Positions 29,801 through 38,740 are shown, counted from the first letter of the stretch. The stretch: DNA of 64,000 bases from Desulforapulum autotrophicum (GCA_020723285.1 DYJE01000008.1:90267-154266), one strand, 5' to 3'. Made by a program: numbers and translations. Notes: generated by a model not told the origin, from the letters alone.

Positions 29801-32406
29801 GCTTTCACCAGCCCGGTCAAAACCGGCTTGGGCCCCACTTCCACAAAGGTCCGTATGCCGCTTTTGCAGAGATTTTCGATATCCGCCACAAAATTCACAG
29901 GGTTCAGCAGCTGGTTCCCCAGAATCTTCCGGACGGCCTTGATGTCGTTGGCCGGGTACGGTTCGCCGGTGGTGTTGGAATACACGGGAACAGCGGTGGG
30001 TTTGATGGAATACCCCTCCACCTCCTTGCCGAAGGGTTTGGCCGCCTTTTCCACCAGACTGCTGTGGAAGGCCGCGGCCACGGGCAGTTTCGTGGTCCTG
30101 TATCCTTTTTCACGGCAGAGGGCGTCGGCTTTGTCGATGGCTTCGAAACTGCCTGAAAGAACGCCCTGATCGTAGCAGTTGCGGTTGGCCAGCACCACGG
30201 GAATGCCGCTTTTTTTAATCAGCTGGTCCAGTTCGTCCAGGGGCGCTTTCACCGCCAGCATGGTTCCCGCGTTCTCACCGCAGGCCGCCATGTGTTTTCC
30301 ACGGGCCACGGCAAGCTTGAGAAAATCGTCGCAACTGATCCATCCGGCGGAGCACAGCGCCGTAAGCTCACCGAAACTGTGGCCGCACACGGATTTGGGT
30401 TTCAGGCCGAACCGTTTCAGAACCTTGTCCATGGCAAGACTGACCACGCCGATGGCAGGCTGGGCCTTGTCCGTTTTTCGTAAGGCATCTTCCGCGACTT
30501 TGGGATCAACAATGTGGCCGGGCAGCGGATACATGATGTCCGATAGCCGTTCCGCGTCCTCGGGAAACAGGCTGTCGGCTTTCTCAAGAATATTCCGCGT
30601 TTCGGCAAACCCGTTGATCATGTCTTTGCCCATGTGGGCGTACTGACTGCCCTGGCCGGGAAAGATGAACGCCAGATTGTCGGACACGGCCTGACCGCAG
30701 CCGAAATACATAAACGGTTTCTCGATATCTTCCCCGTTGTTTGCTTTGAGCAGCGCAAGGGCCTGATCCACGATCTGGATAGGTTTTTCATCTGTTGTGA
30801 CGATGAGAAGAAGCCGCGAACCTTCCTCGGCGTTGAACGTCTGGCGGGTCAGACTGGCCTGGTAGCGGAAAAAACCGTCGCATTCGAAAAGCGGCAGGTC
30901 CATGGTTACAGCCGCTTTGAAATCCTCCAGCTTCTTCACCACGTCCTCTTTGGAATGGCCGGAAAAACTCAGGATTTCCACGGAACCGTCCCAGGATGAT
31001 TCGGGTTTTTCCCTGGCGTATTCTTCGAGAATCACATGAAAATTGCTGCCGCCGAAACCCGAAGCAGTGACACCGCAGCGCCGGGGATGGTCTTTGGGCG
31101 GCATCCAGGGCCGGGACTGGGTGAGGAAATAGAACGGGCTTTCCTTGACGTTGATCTTGGGGTCCAGGGTGTCGAGGTTGATGATGGGCGGCATGACCTT
31201 GTGATGCAGTGAAAGGATGCCTTTGATGAGACCGGCGATGCCCGCCGAGGCCTTGGCATGGCCGATGTTGGATTTCACGGTGCCCACGCCGCAGCGTCTC
31301 TTGCGGTCTTTTCCTGAACCGAACGCCAGGGTGAGGCCGTCGAATTCCACCACGTCGCCCCGGGTCCCCGTGCCGTGGGCTTCCACCATGTCCACGGTGG
31401 CCGGATCGATCCCGGCCTCGTCGTAAGCCCGTTGGATGGCCCGGGCCTGGCCTTTGGCGCTGGGGGCATAGATGCTTAAAGATTTTCCGTCGCTCGACGA
31501 TCCCACGGATTTGATCACCGCGTAGATTTTATCCTTGTCTTTCTCAGCCTGGGCCAGGGGTTTGAGGATCAGGATGCCGATGCCCTCGGCCAGAACCGTT
31601 CCGTCAGCTTTGTCGGAAAAGGCCTTGACGCTGCCGGTATGGGAAAGGACGCCGGTCTGGGCGAAACACATGTGCATGAAGATGTCGTTCAGGGTGTCCA
31701 CGCCGCCGGTGACCACCATGTCACTGCGGCCGGTCTGAAGTTCCATGAAAGCGAGGTTCAAGGCCGTGAACGAGCTGGCGCAGGCTGCGTCAAGGGTGGT
31801 GTTGGTGCCGCCGAAATCGAAGCGGTTGGCGATACGTCCGGCGATGACATTTCCCAGCAGACCGGGAAAGGAACTTTCCTGCCAGGGGGCGTAGGATTCC
31901 GATATCCGTTCCACCACTTCCTGGGTTTTGTCAGCAGGGATTCCTGAATCTTCCAGGGCTTTCCTCCATTTGGGATGGCCCAGCCTCGACCCCAGGGAAA
32001 TGACCAGCTCCTGGGTCACGGTGGCCCCGATCATCACGCTGACCCGGCTTCTGTCATAATCCCGTCCTTTTCCGTAACCGGCGTCGTCCAGGGCCATGCG
32101 CGTGGCCACAAGCCCGAGAAGCTGGGACGTGTCCGTGGCTTCCAGGATGTTGGGAGGAATGCCGAATTCCGCAGGGTTGAACGGAACAGCCGAAAGATAC
32201 CCGCCATGGGTGCAGTACGTGTGGTCCTGGGTTTTCGGATTATCCGAATAATAATCCCCGGCGCTCCAGTGGGTCTCGGGCACCTCTTTCACGGCGTGTT
32301 CGCCCTGATACAACAGTCTCCAGTATTCTTTCAGTCCCGGCGCTTTCGGAAAAAGACAGCCTATGCCGATCACGGCCACAGGCGACGGCTTCTTAACGTG
32401 ATTCAT
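23887..32406 (-). CDS. PUFA-synthase-like giant polyketide/fatty-acid synthase (PfaA-type)
   Basis: A single chain of 2839 residues. Domains in order: ketosynthase (about 10-460, active Cys209 in DAACASS; HGTGT and NIGHAKA also present); acyltransferase (about 560-900, Ser677 in GHSFG); an Ala/Pro-rich linker; five acyl carrier domains with phosphopantetheine serines at 1170, 1272, 1370, 1471 and 1570 (each LGIDSIKRVEI); ketoreductase (about 1840-2120, VVSGGAKGV); a PKS-type dehydratase (about 2160-2430, HVIKDKPVVPF); and two FabA/PfaC-like hot-dog units to the end (FYQDPVCPGSLG). Domain order follows PfaA plus the PfaC dehydratases. No chain-length factor, enoyl reductase (PfaD) or phosphopantetheinyl transferase is present in the window. 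Start ATG 32406 has GAGGGG; the TTG two codons earlier is rejected. Product unknown, probably a long unsaturated or hydroxylated lipid. Confidence 0.93.
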   Translation of the reverse strand: MNHVKKPSPVAVIGIGCLFPKAPGLKEYWRLLYQGEHAVKEVPETHWSAGDYYSDNPKTQDHTYCTHGGYLSAVPFNPAEFGIPPNILEATDTSQLLGLVATRMALDDAGYGKGRDYDRSRVSVMIGATVTQELVISLGSRLGHPKWRKALEDSGIPADKTQEVVERISESYAPWQESSFPGLLGNVIAGRIANRFDFGGTNTTLDAACASSFTALNLAFMELQTGRSDMVVTGGVDTLNDIFMHMCFAQTGVLSHTGSVKAFSDKADGTVLAEGIGILILKPLAQAEKDKDKIYAVIKSVGSSSDGKSLSIYAPSAKGQARAIQRAYDEAGIDPATVDMVEAHGTGTRGDVVEFDGLTLAFGSGKDRKRRCGVGTVKSNIGHAKASAGIAGLIKGILSLHHKVMPPIINLDTLDPKINVKESPFYFLTQSRPWMPPKDHPRRCGVTASGFGGSNFHVILEEYAREKPESSWDGSVEILSFSGHSKEDVVKKLEDFKAAVTMDLPLFECDGFFRYQASLTRQTFNAEEGSRLLLIVTTDEKPIQIVDQALALLKANNGEDIEKPFMYFGCGQAVSDNLAFIFPGQGSQYAHMGKDMINGFAETRNILEKADSLFPEDAERLSDIMYPLPGHIVDPKVAEDALRKTDKAQPAIGVVSLAMDKVLKRFGLKPKSVCGHSFGELTALCSAGWISCDDFLKLAVARGKHMAACGENAGTMLAVKAPLDELDQLIKKSGIPVVLANRNCYDQGVLSGSFEAIDKADALCREKGYRTTKLPVAAAFHSSLVEKAAKPFGKEVEGYSIKPTAVPVYSNTTGEPYPANDIKAVRKILGNQLLNPVNFVADIENLCKSGIRTFVEVGPKPVLTGLVKAMTADKGVHVVALDPSSGKKSGMLDLAKALCRLAALGCPVQFSVWEDPVSKPEKQGMSIPITGANYRNPVKPRPKTTLTLPTSVPAPAALTAKPETVAKPVENKTMPNSVKPSENKDVKPVSGPLHAAPAVTASPAVPVHDALAVISEGLKSMQAIQSQTAEAHNRFLAAQADAGRTLQDIMEKARQMMAGETRPRVFSGAPAEPAAAVVSVETPRPAVPPVKAVPAPAPRAEAPKPRIPELRETVKAAAPVRAVAETPKPSGDFRKNVEKHMLDVVSELTGYPVDMIGLDMDIEADLGIDSIKRVEIMSAFEERVPDLPPMSPEVMGGIKTLGEIVAYVCETSPDSGAETQSAAVPSPVSSKQAVSMKQLSQAMLDVVSELTGYPVDMIGLDMDIEADLGIDSIKRVEIMSAFEERVPDLPPISPEAMATIKTLGEILEYVAGEADSAESVPSSAASAPAAAVDTGHLTKIMLDVVSELTGYPVDMIGLDMDIEADLGIDSIKRVEIMSAFEERSADLPSISPEAMATLKTLGEILAYVTESLAALTPAVAQPVTAVKSSAPSVDLKKLTATMLDVVSELTGYPVDMIGLDMDIEADLGIDSIKRVEIMSAFEERVPDLPPLSPDDMAVLKTLGDIVAHVAGNASQTSAEPMAPAVQTQTPAVDMGRITAIMKDVVSRLTGYPEDMVGLDMDIEADLGIDSIKRVEIMSEFESLMPDLPSVDPEVMGSLKTLQQILDYVGSSGAGTTVAAAAPTVSVTAVKQEDAAEVPSEPVTVNRQVVVLEKRPLDGQTRITLPPGKKIYVTDDKTGLSSAIVNELKARKLSASLIQPDDRTPDAAGLVIVPDLKKKGGLANLAGFKKKDSDIWDRHHEEILKKAFELAHKTGAALMESAGKGGAFFATVTRLDGTFGFGGGKLAAPVLGGLSGLAKTAALEWENVSCKALDVDLNAKANGRMASRIVDELLHKGAVEVGLTDLDRFILHLEKAEAGKGSLALGPKDVVVVSGGAKGVTAEAAIALARKARPTIVLLGRTEEPPSEPSWLASLTDIPAIKKAILEHQFKGQKVTPAQVDKAFKTIMGNREIKGTLNRLKQAGSNVYYFPADVNEPASLSRVMEEVKASFGPVKALIHGAGVLEDRFIVDQTREQFDRVYNTKVHGLENLLKTIPEEDLKYLVLFSSVSARIGNTGQVAYAMANEVLNKTGRAYAEHNKACRVVSINWGPWDGGMVTESLKKEFAKKHVELIPLKEGAECMVTEMAAPLSDPVEVVIGGTFPTSMDELAAMDQALETSAEPEPQPMAAHLGVSFKKEVDAELYPVLKSHVIKDKPVVPFALMTEWFGHGALHKNPGFLLHGLDNMRVLQGIKIEGETKTIRLMSGKPVKKDGGLFEVDMEIRNGNQEREVLHSRANAVLVERLPEAPEYAIPVEILASSYGRKIQEAYNEVLFHGPDLHGIKTVRGCSERGMVADVASAPPPSSWIADPLRTNWVADPLVIDSAYQMAILWCYEQKGVVSLPSYSASYRQYSREFPHDGMTVVMEVKSLTEHKMTSDFYFLDKKNAVVATISGYEAVMDERLLGSFGKDSAGKEAGEKSVLFDRKKLLAYAVGKPSEAFGDKYKVFDSDRIIARLPGPPYFFMDCVTKADHKAWELKSGGWIEAEYRVPADEWYFRANRSDNMPFCVLLEIALQPCGWLAAYAGSALRNEKQLKFRNLGGKAILYKEVKRGFGTLTMRTRMTKVSEAAGMIIEDFDLEILHDGDMLYKGVTNFGFFTNETMEQQVGIRNPETIVYRPTEAEMGRAVAMDFPKEAPLTPDDTNADPFKPASMPSKALLMVDGVECYIPDGGPHGLGYVRGYKTVDVDEWFFKAHFYQDPVCPGSLGIESFIQLMKFAALERFKPLADTHRLDFVTGTEHQWLYRGQVIPRNKKVEVTALITAVADGENPVITADGYLTVDGLLIYQMKNFSLRMTAIASS

Positions 32407-32846
32407 ACTCAAACCCCTCGGTAAATGGTGTTTCTGTCGTCCGGACGCCTTCCGGACAAGCGTGTTTTATCCTTATGTGATCAGATAACGGTGTGCAATG
32501 ATGTGCCAAACGATAATCGCATTTCATGGAATTGAACACAGAAAATCGACGGCTTACATTTATTTTACATTGATAAACCACTGGAATAAGAAGAAAAAAC
32601 ACAAGCCCAACAAACAATCGTACACATGCACAAACCCGATGATTTTACTATTTTCAACCCTCCTGAATCATGTTAGATTCTGCTTGTTTGCCCGGTATCG
32701 CCCGTACAGGCAGCCCCGGTAAAAAATACAAGTTCAAGCCAACCGCATGGATTTAACCATGCTGAGGCATGGTTCATCCTATCAACTGTTGACCCGATTC
32801 CTGACCAACGACATACCCTAAGGCTCTGCCAGTAAGGAGACTGACC
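32407..32846. other. Divergent intergenic gap with weak porin promoter
   Basis: About 440 bp between the divergent synthase and porin genes. A TTGACC box at 32789-32794 and CATACC at 32812-32817 are 17 bp apart and would start a transcript about 23 nt before the porin ATG. The -10 is poor. The middle is A/T-rich and no gene or clear promoter for the synthase is seen. Confidence 0.35.
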
Positions 32847-34082
32847 ATGCGTTTCTTTGGAATTCTTTTGATCATGATGACAGCCGTCGCCTGGCTGACA
32901 CCATCCGCCCGTGCATTCGACACGGGACCGGTTGACGTTCACGGCTTTGTCAGCCAGGGCTACCTCCTCTCATCCGAGAACGATTACCTCGCCAAGACCG
33001 AAGCGGGAAGCACCGAATTCAATGACGTGGCCGTCACATTGTCCAAAGAGCTCACCGACAAGCTCCGCGTCGGCTGTCAGTTTCTGGCCCGGGATTTGGG
33101 TGATGCCGGGAACGACAAAGCCGGTCTTGACTGGGGTTACGGGGATTACCGCTGGCGCGATGAGCTGGGCATCCGCATCGGAAAAGTGAAACGCCCCATG
33201 GGATTGTACAACGAAGGACGGGACGTGGATGTCCTAAGGACCTGCATTCTCCTTCCCCAGAGTTTGTACCGGGAAGACATGCGGGATATCATGAACGCCG
33301 CCAAAGGGGGATCGGTTTACGGCACCTTGCCCGCCGGAACGCTGGGGTCCTTTGATTACCAGCATGTCTACGGATCCAAGGATATGGACCTGGAATCCAT
33401 GGCGCTGAAAAAACAGGTCGCCGTCCGGTTTACCGGCGTCGACGTCAGTGACATCCAGACCGATATCCGCTACACCGACACCAGTCATGTGGTGTGGAAC
33501 ACCCCTTTGAGGGGGCTCAAACTCTCCGCGTCCCATGAAACGGCCCGAGTCGAATTCCACTCGCGCCCGGTCGCCGCGGTGCCCACCAGCGACCCCGATG
33601 TGGTGATCCCCGCGATTCCCGCCAAAACATTGAAGATCGATCTTGAAAAAGTCTGGGTCGCCTCTGCCCAGTACCAGTCCGGAGACATGACCCTGACGAC
33701 GGAATACGCCGATACGGTCCAGGAATTTTCCCTGTCTGCCGGAGCCGATTCATACCGTGTCAAAGGTCACAGCACAGGGTATTACGGAAGTGTGGATTAC
33801 CGGTTCACGCCCTGGTTCAACCTGGCGGCTTATTACAGCGTCTACTACCCGGATAAAAACGACAAGGATGGCCGTAAACTGGCGGCCCATGGAGCCCCCG
33901 ACTTCATGGCCTGGCAGAAGGACGCCTGCCTGAGTTTGCGTTTCGACCCCATGCCGGACTGGGTTGTAAAAATTGAGGGACACAGAATCAATGGCGCGGC
34001 CCAGGTGTTCGATTACGAAACCATGGCCGATCTGGCTGAGCGATGGAATCTTTTCGCCGCCAAAATAACCTACGTTTTTTAA
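32847..34082 (+). CDS. Outer-membrane porin-like protein
   Basis: 411 residues. The signal peptide spans 1-23 (ends SARA). The mature part begins with VDVHGFVSQGYL, typical of porin first strands, has regularly spaced amphipathic strands, and ends in KITYVF with a C-terminal Phe. It probably forms a diffusion channel in the outer membrane; the ligand is not evident. AAGGAG precedes the ATG. A PstS-like periplasmic protein follows after 14 bp and a hybrid histidine kinase after that, so an uptake-and-sensing operon is plausible. Confidence 0.82.
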   Translation: MRFFGILLIMMTAVAWLTPSARAFDTGPVDVHGFVSQGYLLSSENDYLAKTEAGSTEFNDVAVTLSKELTDKLRVGCQFLARDLGDAGNDKAGLDWGYGDYRWRDELGIRIGKVKRPMGLYNEGRDVDVLRTCILLPQSLYREDMRDIMNAAKGGSVYGTLPAGTLGSFDYQHVYGSKDMDLESMALKKQVAVRFTGVDVSDIQTDIRYTDTSHVVWNTPLRGLKLSASHETARVEFHSRPVAAVPTSDPDVVIPAIPAKTLKIDLEKVWVASAQYQSGDMTLTTEYADTVQEFSLSAGADSYRVKGHSTGYYGSVDYRFTPWFNLAAYYSVYYPDKNDKDGRKLAAHGAPDFMAWQKDACLSLRFDPMPDWVVKIEGHRINGAAQVFDYETMADLAERWNLFAAKITYVF

Positions 34083-34096
34083 AGGAGGAGAAGCTC

Positions 34097-34516
34097 GTGA
34101 AAAAAATCATCCCGCTTTTGCTGATCCTCTTTTTATCCGCGGCCGTCGAAAGTACCGCCGGATCGATCGTCGTCATCGCCCATAAAGATTTCCCCACCGA
34201 TGTCCTGACGGTAGAAGAGGTCCAGCGAATATTTCTTGGGAAAAAAACAACCTGGAAAAACCAAGGGAAAATCATGCCCATTTGCCTGAAAAACGGAAAA
34301 AGCCACGAATCCTTTGTTCGCACATTCCTGGATATGAACGCCTCTCAATTTGATATATTCTGGAAAAAAGCCGTGTTCATCGGAACGGGAAGACCGCCCC
34401 GATCCTTATCGGGAGAGACGGATGTGGTCAAATCCGTGATGATGACACCCGGTGCTCTGGGATACATCGACTCGGAGACAAATCATGACGCGGTCAAAAC
34501 CATTGATATTAAATAA
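34097..34516 (+). CDS. PstS-like periplasmic substrate-binding protein, short
   Basis: 139 residues with a signal peptide (1-20). The mature part follows the short PBP-like domain family annotated as phosphate ABC transporter substrate-binding proteins: VIAHKDFPTDVLTVEEVQRIFLGKKTTW and PGALGYIDSE are the recognisable blocks. It is only about half the size of PstS, so it may bind a ligand for the following kinase rather than feed an ABC transporter; no permease gene is present. The start is GTG 34097, immediately after a strong AAAGGAGGAG; an upstream frame extension overlaps the porin and is rejected. Confidence 0.82.
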   Translation: MKKIIPLLLILFLSAAVESTAGSIVVIAHKDFPTDVLTVEEVQRIFLGKKTTWKNQGKIMPICLKNGKSHESFVRTFLDMNASQFDIFWKKAVFIGTGRPPRSLSGETDVVKSVMMTPGALGYIDSETNHDAVKTIDIK

Positions 34517-34541
34517 ACGGGTTTAGCCATAGGAGGTGTGC

Positions 34542-36902
34542 ATGTGGCGATCCATGAGCATAGCGAACAAAATTTTATGGTCCATCAGCATTCTTGTCCT
34601 GGGTTATTCCCTGACCATTGTGTATGGTTTTTTTATGGGCATCCAAAACAACACCCAGCTGAACGTCCTGTCGTCTAAAATTGTTCCCGCATCCCAGATC
34701 AGCCAGAAAGCGCTGAACCTGTTTGAAGAACAGATCAAAATCTATCAGGATATGATTGCTGCCGGGGATAAGCAACTGGGACCCAAAGCAAAAAACAAGG
34801 GCGAGGATGTTCAAAACACCCTCGAAGCCCTGAAACGCATCACACCGAACAGCCCGACAAAAAACGACATCGACCGAACCCTTGTTCTTTTGAAGTCTTT
34901 CAACCTGGAAGCACCCGAAGTTTATGAAGAAATGAGGGGCTCCGCCTTGGGCTATACCCCCGCCATCATGGACAAAGCCAACATTCTGTCGAAAAAGCAC
35001 AAAGCCATCCTTCAAAGCCTCACCCAGTACCGGGATCATTTCTCCGACACGCTCCAAAAAGAAATGCTGGGGCTTGGGCAAATGCTCAAGCACATGGCCT
35101 TCATGAACGTGGTTATTTTCATCGTGGGGGTTATGACCTCCATCGTGATCATCATATTCATCATCTCGCGGTTTATCCGTGCCCCGCTTCAAAAAACCAT
35201 CGCTGCCTTTTCCACGGGCGCCATGGGTGATTTTTCCGTCAGGCTCGATGAATCGGAAGGTGACGAATTCAGTCAGCTTGCCTTTTACTTCAACCGTTTC
35301 ATGGAAAAGCTCGACGTTTACAACCGGGACCTCAGGGATGAAATCAAAGGACACCAGCAGGCCGTAGACCGCCTGCGCAAAAGCGAAGAGCTCTACACCA
35401 AACTGGTCAACACCATCCCCGAAGTGGTGGTCCGAACCGATATAGAAGGCCGCATTCTTTTTGCCAACGACTTTACCATGGAACTCCTGGGCTACAGCCG
35501 GGACGAAATCATCGGCCAGAGTGTATTGATGTTTGTTGCAGAGGATGAACACGCTCGGGCTGTCACGAACATGGCCAACATGCTCTTTCAACGCCAGCCC
35601 CTTCATGAGTACCAGGTGATCCGCAAAGATGGTGAACCTCTCTATTTTGAAATCGGCGGGGATATCCTCCGCCACGAAGATGGCCAGCCCTTCGGTCGTG
35701 TGTACGTCTGCCGGGATATCACCCTTCGCAGGCATTCTGAAAATGAGCGGGAAAAACTTCAGGACCAGCTCATCCAGGCCCAGAAAATGGAATCGGTGGG
35801 CCGCCTGGCCGGAGGTGTGGCCCATGACTTCAACAACATGCTGAGCATCATCATAGGTAATGCGGAAATGGCTCTTCAGGATGTCCCGGCCACCGATCCC
35901 CTTCATGCACGCATGAAAGAAATCCTGAGCGCGGGCATGCGGTCCGCCGATCTCACCCGGCAACTTTTGGCCTTTGCCCGAAAACAGACTATCAACCCCA
36001 GGATTCTGGATCTGAACGACGTGGTCACCAGCATGCTCAAAATGCTCCAGCGGCTCATCGGTGAAGACATCCAGCTGGTCTGGATGCCCGGACGGGATCT
36101 CTGGAGCGTCAGCGCCGATCCCTCACAGATTGATCAGATTCTCGCCAACCTCGTCGTCAACGCAAGAGACGCCATCGCCGATCAGGGCAAGATCACCATC
36201 GAAACATCCAATGCAGTGTACGATGACTCGTACTGTTCGACCCATCTGGATTGCAGCCCCGGTGAATATCTCCTTTTGGCTGTCAGTGACAACGGGACCG
36301 GAATGGACAAAGACACCCTCACCCACATCTTCGAACCCTTTTTCACCACCAAGGAAAACGACCGGGGCACAGGGCTGGGCCTGGCCACCGTCTACGGCAT
36401 CGCACGGCAGAACAAAGGATTTATCAACGTATACAGTGAACCCGGGCAAGGCACCACCTTTAAGATCTACCTGCCCCGATGTGCTGACGTGGAAACGGGG
36501 CTTATAAAACCGGACACCAGCGATATTCCGACCGGCACGGAAACCGTCATGGTCGTGGAGGATGAAACCGCCGTCCTTCACCTCGGCCGCCATATGCTGG
36601 AACGTTTGGGCTATACCGTATGGCCTTTCAGCCATGTCAGCGATGCCCTGGCTCACGCCAGGGACTTTGACGGCCCCATCCATCTCCTCCTTACCGATGT
36701 GGTGATGCCGGAAATGAACGGCAAGGAACTGGTGAAAAGGATCAGAGAGAGCAAACCGGAAATCAAATGCCTGTACATGTCGGGATACACCGCCAATGTC
36801 ATCGCCCATCACGGCATACTGGATAAAGGCGTGAACTTCATCGCCAAACCTTTCAATCTTCGGGATCTTGCCGTGAAACTCCGGGAGGTGATCACATCCT
36901 GA
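34542..36902 (+). CDS. Hybrid sensor histidine kinase (HAMP-PAS-HisKA-REC)
   Basis: 786 residues in the inner membrane. TM1 (about 10-30), a periplasmic helical sensor (about 30-185), TM2 (about 188-210), HAMP, PAS (about 280-395), HisKA with GVAHDFNN and His428, HATPase with NARDAI, NGTGMD and [11 protein letters not shown], and a C-terminal receiver with Asp719 ([11 protein letters not shown]). The GVAHDFNN box places it in the NtrB-like kinase group. The ribosome binding site AGGAGG lies before ATG 34542. It follows the porin and PstS-like genes and probably senses what they handle; no DNA-binding regulator is adjacent. Confidence 0.92.
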   Translation: MWRSMSIANKILWSISILVLGYSLTIVYGFFMGIQNNTQLNVLSSKIVPASQISQKALNLFEEQIKIYQDMIAAGDKQLGPKAKNKGEDVQNTLEALKRITPNSPTKNDIDRTLVLLKSFNLEAPEVYEEMRGSALGYTPAIMDKANILSKKHKAILQSLTQYRDHFSDTLQKEMLGLGQMLKHMAFMNVVIFIVGVMTSIVIIIFIISRFIRAPLQKTIAAFSTGAMGDFSVRLDESEGDEFSQLAFYFNRFMEKLDVYNRDLRDEIKGHQQAVDRLRKSEELYTKLVNTIPEVVVRTDIEGRILFANDFTMELLGYSRDEIIGQSVLMFVAEDEHARAVTNMANMLFQRQPLHEYQVIRKDGEPLYFEIGGDILRHEDGQPFGRVYVCRDITLRRHSENEREKLQDQLIQAQKMESVGRLAGGVAHDFNNMLSIIIGNAEMALQDVPATDPLHARMKEILSAGMRSADLTRQLLAFARKQTINPRILDLNDVVTSMLKMLQRLIGEDIQLVWMPGRDLWSVSADPSQIDQILANLVVNARDAIADQGKITIETSNAVYDDSYCSTHLDCSPGEYLLLAVSDNGTGMDKDTLTHIFEPFFTTKENDRGTGLGLATVYGIARQNKGFINVYSEPGQGTTFKIYLPRCADVETGLIKPDTSDIPTGTETVMVVEDETAVLHLGRHMLERLGYTVWPFSHVSDALAHARDFDGPIHLLLTDVVMPEMNGKELVKRIRESKPEIKCLYMSGYTANVIAHHGILDKGVNFIAKPFNLRDLAVKLREVITS

Positions 36903-36917
36903 AGGGGAGTTCGTCCC

Positions 36918-37721
36918 TTAGGCCACATCATAGCGTGTGTGGGGAAGAAAATAGCGCATGCGGTGCTGGCGGACATGGTCCAGGGCCTTCCGGGAAAAAT
37001 CGGTGATGAGCAGGCCTTCGCAGCCGCTCACATCTTTTGCGACCACATATCCTGACGGATCTGTGGCAAAGGCAAGACCCGGGAAAGACAATCCGGCACC
37101 GTTGTCACCGGCCTGATTGACAGCCAGGACATACAGACTGTTGTCATAGGACCGGGCCGGAATGTGGCGCATCCAGGACTGGAATTTTTCTTCCGGTGTC
37201 CCCCGTGGCGATGCGTGGGGAATGAAAATGGCGTCGGCCCCTTTTTCAGCCATGCGTGTGGATAAAAAGGGGAAATGGGCGTCATAACATAGCTGGATCC
37301 CAAAACGGAAACCACTTGTTTCAAAGACGGGAATGTCATGCCCTTGGTCAAACACATCTTTTTCAGGGGGAGACAGATGGAGCTTTCTGTATGTGTGAAG
37401 AGGTTGGCCCGGCATAAACACCAGCTGGGTGGCAAAAATACGACCGGACTCATGAATTTCAGAGATACCCGCCAGAATGGCCAAGCCTTTTTCATCTGAA
37501 ACAGTCCGCAGAACATCAAGGCAAGGACTGTGGCAGGAAATTGAAAATGGGATGATATCCCTGGATGTGCAGTAACCTGTGACACTCATTTCAGGGAAAC
37601 AGATCAGGGACGCGCCCTTTTCGGAGGCTTCAAGACAAAACCGTCTCATCCGCTCAGTGTTACGTTCGATGTCACCCAGAGAAGCATTGAAAATTGCTGC
37701 TGCCACCCGGATGTCGTTCAT
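36918..37721 (-). CDS. Carbon-nitrogen hydrolase (nitrilase family)
   Basis: 267 residues with the complete catalytic set: Glu44 (CFPEMSVTGY), Lys113 (YRKLHLSP) and Cys145 (QLCYDAHFP). The family hydrolyses amides or nitriles, or forms amides; the substrate cannot be read from the sequence. It is the third gene of a yjbQ-ahbA-nitrilase cluster, 12 bp after ahbA, and converges on the hybrid kinase 15 bp away. The ribosome binding site is weak. Confidence 0.9.
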   Translation of the reverse strand: MNDIRVAAAIFNASLGDIERNTERMRRFCLEASEKGASLICFPEMSVTGYCTSRDIIPFSISCHSPCLDVLRTVSDEKGLAILAGISEIHESGRIFATQLVFMPGQPLHTYRKLHLSPPEKDVFDQGHDIPVFETSGFRFGIQLCYDAHFPFLSTRMAEKGADAIFIPHASPRGTPEEKFQSWMRHIPARSYDNSLYVLAVNQAGDNGAGLSFPGLAFATDPSGYVVAKDVSGCEGLLITDFSRKALDHVRQHRMRYFLPHTRYDVA

Positions 37722-37733
37722 CGAATAAAAACC

Positions 37734-38189
37734 TCACACCGTAAACTGGGCGCTGATTTTGAAAACCCGGGTGGCCGGAAGATTCAGGATGGTGTCCACG
37801 CCGGTCGTGCTTCCGATCTTTTTCAGTGTATCCTCGATTTCCTTAACCGAAGAAGCGATGACTGTAAACCAGACGTTGAATTCGTGATCACGAACATAGT
37901 TGTGTGTGACTCCGGTAAACCCGTTGACACATTCGGCAAAGGCCTCAATTTTATCGAAAGGAACCTTGGCCGCGCAGAGGGTGCTGAAAAACCCGACTTT
38001 TTCAGGCCTGAAATTGCCGCCGATCCTTCGAATGATGCCTTTTTCCTTGAGACTCTTGAGCCTCTCGATGACTTCGGCTTCTCCAAGGCCCAGCTGCTCC
38101 GCGATCACCCGGAAGGGACGTTCGTCAATGGGAAACCGGGACTGAACCCGGTTGATGATGCGCTTGTCAATATCATCCATGGTGTTCAT
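37734..38189 (-). CDS. ahbA: Siroheme decarboxylase subunit, AhbA type (AsnC/Lrp fold)
   Basis: 151 residues. A Lrp/AsnC-like helix-turn-helix (FPIDERPFRVIAEQLGLGEAEVIERLKSLKEKGIIRRIGG is the relevant region, 18-58) is joined to a regulatory-like domain with VTHNYVRDHEFNVWFTV, the signature of the heme d1/siroheme decarboxylases. The AhbAB pair removes two acetate groups of siroheme to give 12,18-didecarboxysiroheme in the alternative heme pathway of sulfate reducers and archaea. The LNLPATRVFKI ending and LCAAKVPFDK are AhbA-like rather than AhbB-like; ahbB, ahbC and ahbD are not in this window. A GGAAA sequence precedes the ATG. Confidence 0.83.
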   Translation of the reverse strand: MNTMDDIDKRIINRVQSRFPIDERPFRVIAEQLGLGEAEVIERLKSLKEKGIIRRIGGNFRPEKVGFFSTLCAAKVPFDKIEAFAECVNGFTGVTHNYVRDHEFNVWFTVIASSVKEIEDTLKKIGSTTGVDTILNLPATRVFKISAQFTV

Positions 38190-38201
38190 GGGTTGATTTC
38201 C

Positions 38202-38588
38202 TTATATGACCCGTATCTGTACTTTTCGTGTTCTCGGTCCGTCGAATTCACAAAAATAAACACCCTGCCATGTGCCCAGAACCAGCCGACCCTTATTAAT
38301 GGCGACCATTTCAGAAGCACCCACCAGGGATGATTTGATATGGGCGTCCGAATTTCCCTCCCCATGTTCATGGGAAGGATCGTTGGGAAAAATCTTCGAC
38401 AGGGTATGGAGGATATCCCGCTGGACACTGGGATCGGCGTTTTCGTTGAGGGTGACGGCCGCCGTGGTGTGCGGTACAAAGATAAAACACAGGCCGTCAG
38501 TCCTGCCCGATATCCGGACAACCTCATTCACCTGGGAGGTGATGTCGATCATCTCGTTGCGTTTGCTGCTTATGACGGTGATTTCCAT
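38202..38588 (-). CDS. yjbQ: YjbQ/UPF0047 family protein
   Basis: 128 residues with all hallmarks of UPF0047: FVPHTTAAVTLNENADPSV, HGEGNSDAHIKSSLVGAS, and the terminal GTWQGVYFCEFDGPR. The His residues form a metal site. A secondary thiamine-phosphate synthase activity has been reported for family members, but the main role is unsettled. It is the first gene of the cluster; ahbA follows after 12 bp. Confidence 0.92.
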   Translation of the reverse strand: MEITVISSKRNEMIDITSQVNEVVRISGRTDGLCFIFVPHTTAAVTLNENADPSVQRDILHTLSKIFPNDPSHEHGEGNSDAHIKSSLVGASEMVAINKGRLVLGTWQGVYFCEFDGPRTRKVQIRVI

Positions 38589-38740
38589 GTCGTTACCCAG
38601 TTTATCCCTCAGTTCAGCAATTATGAATTAGCTTGTCGTCTATAATACGAGTGAGAGTCCGACACCATATAAATATCTACAGAATTGCAATTGACAGCCT
38701 GTACATACGGATATCCGGTAGTGATGGTTGAGGCAAACAA

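Noticed and set aside
34575..35963. 462-codon minus-strand frame opposite the hybrid kinase
   Set aside because: Antisense shadow of a well-supported kinase; no start signal or domain.
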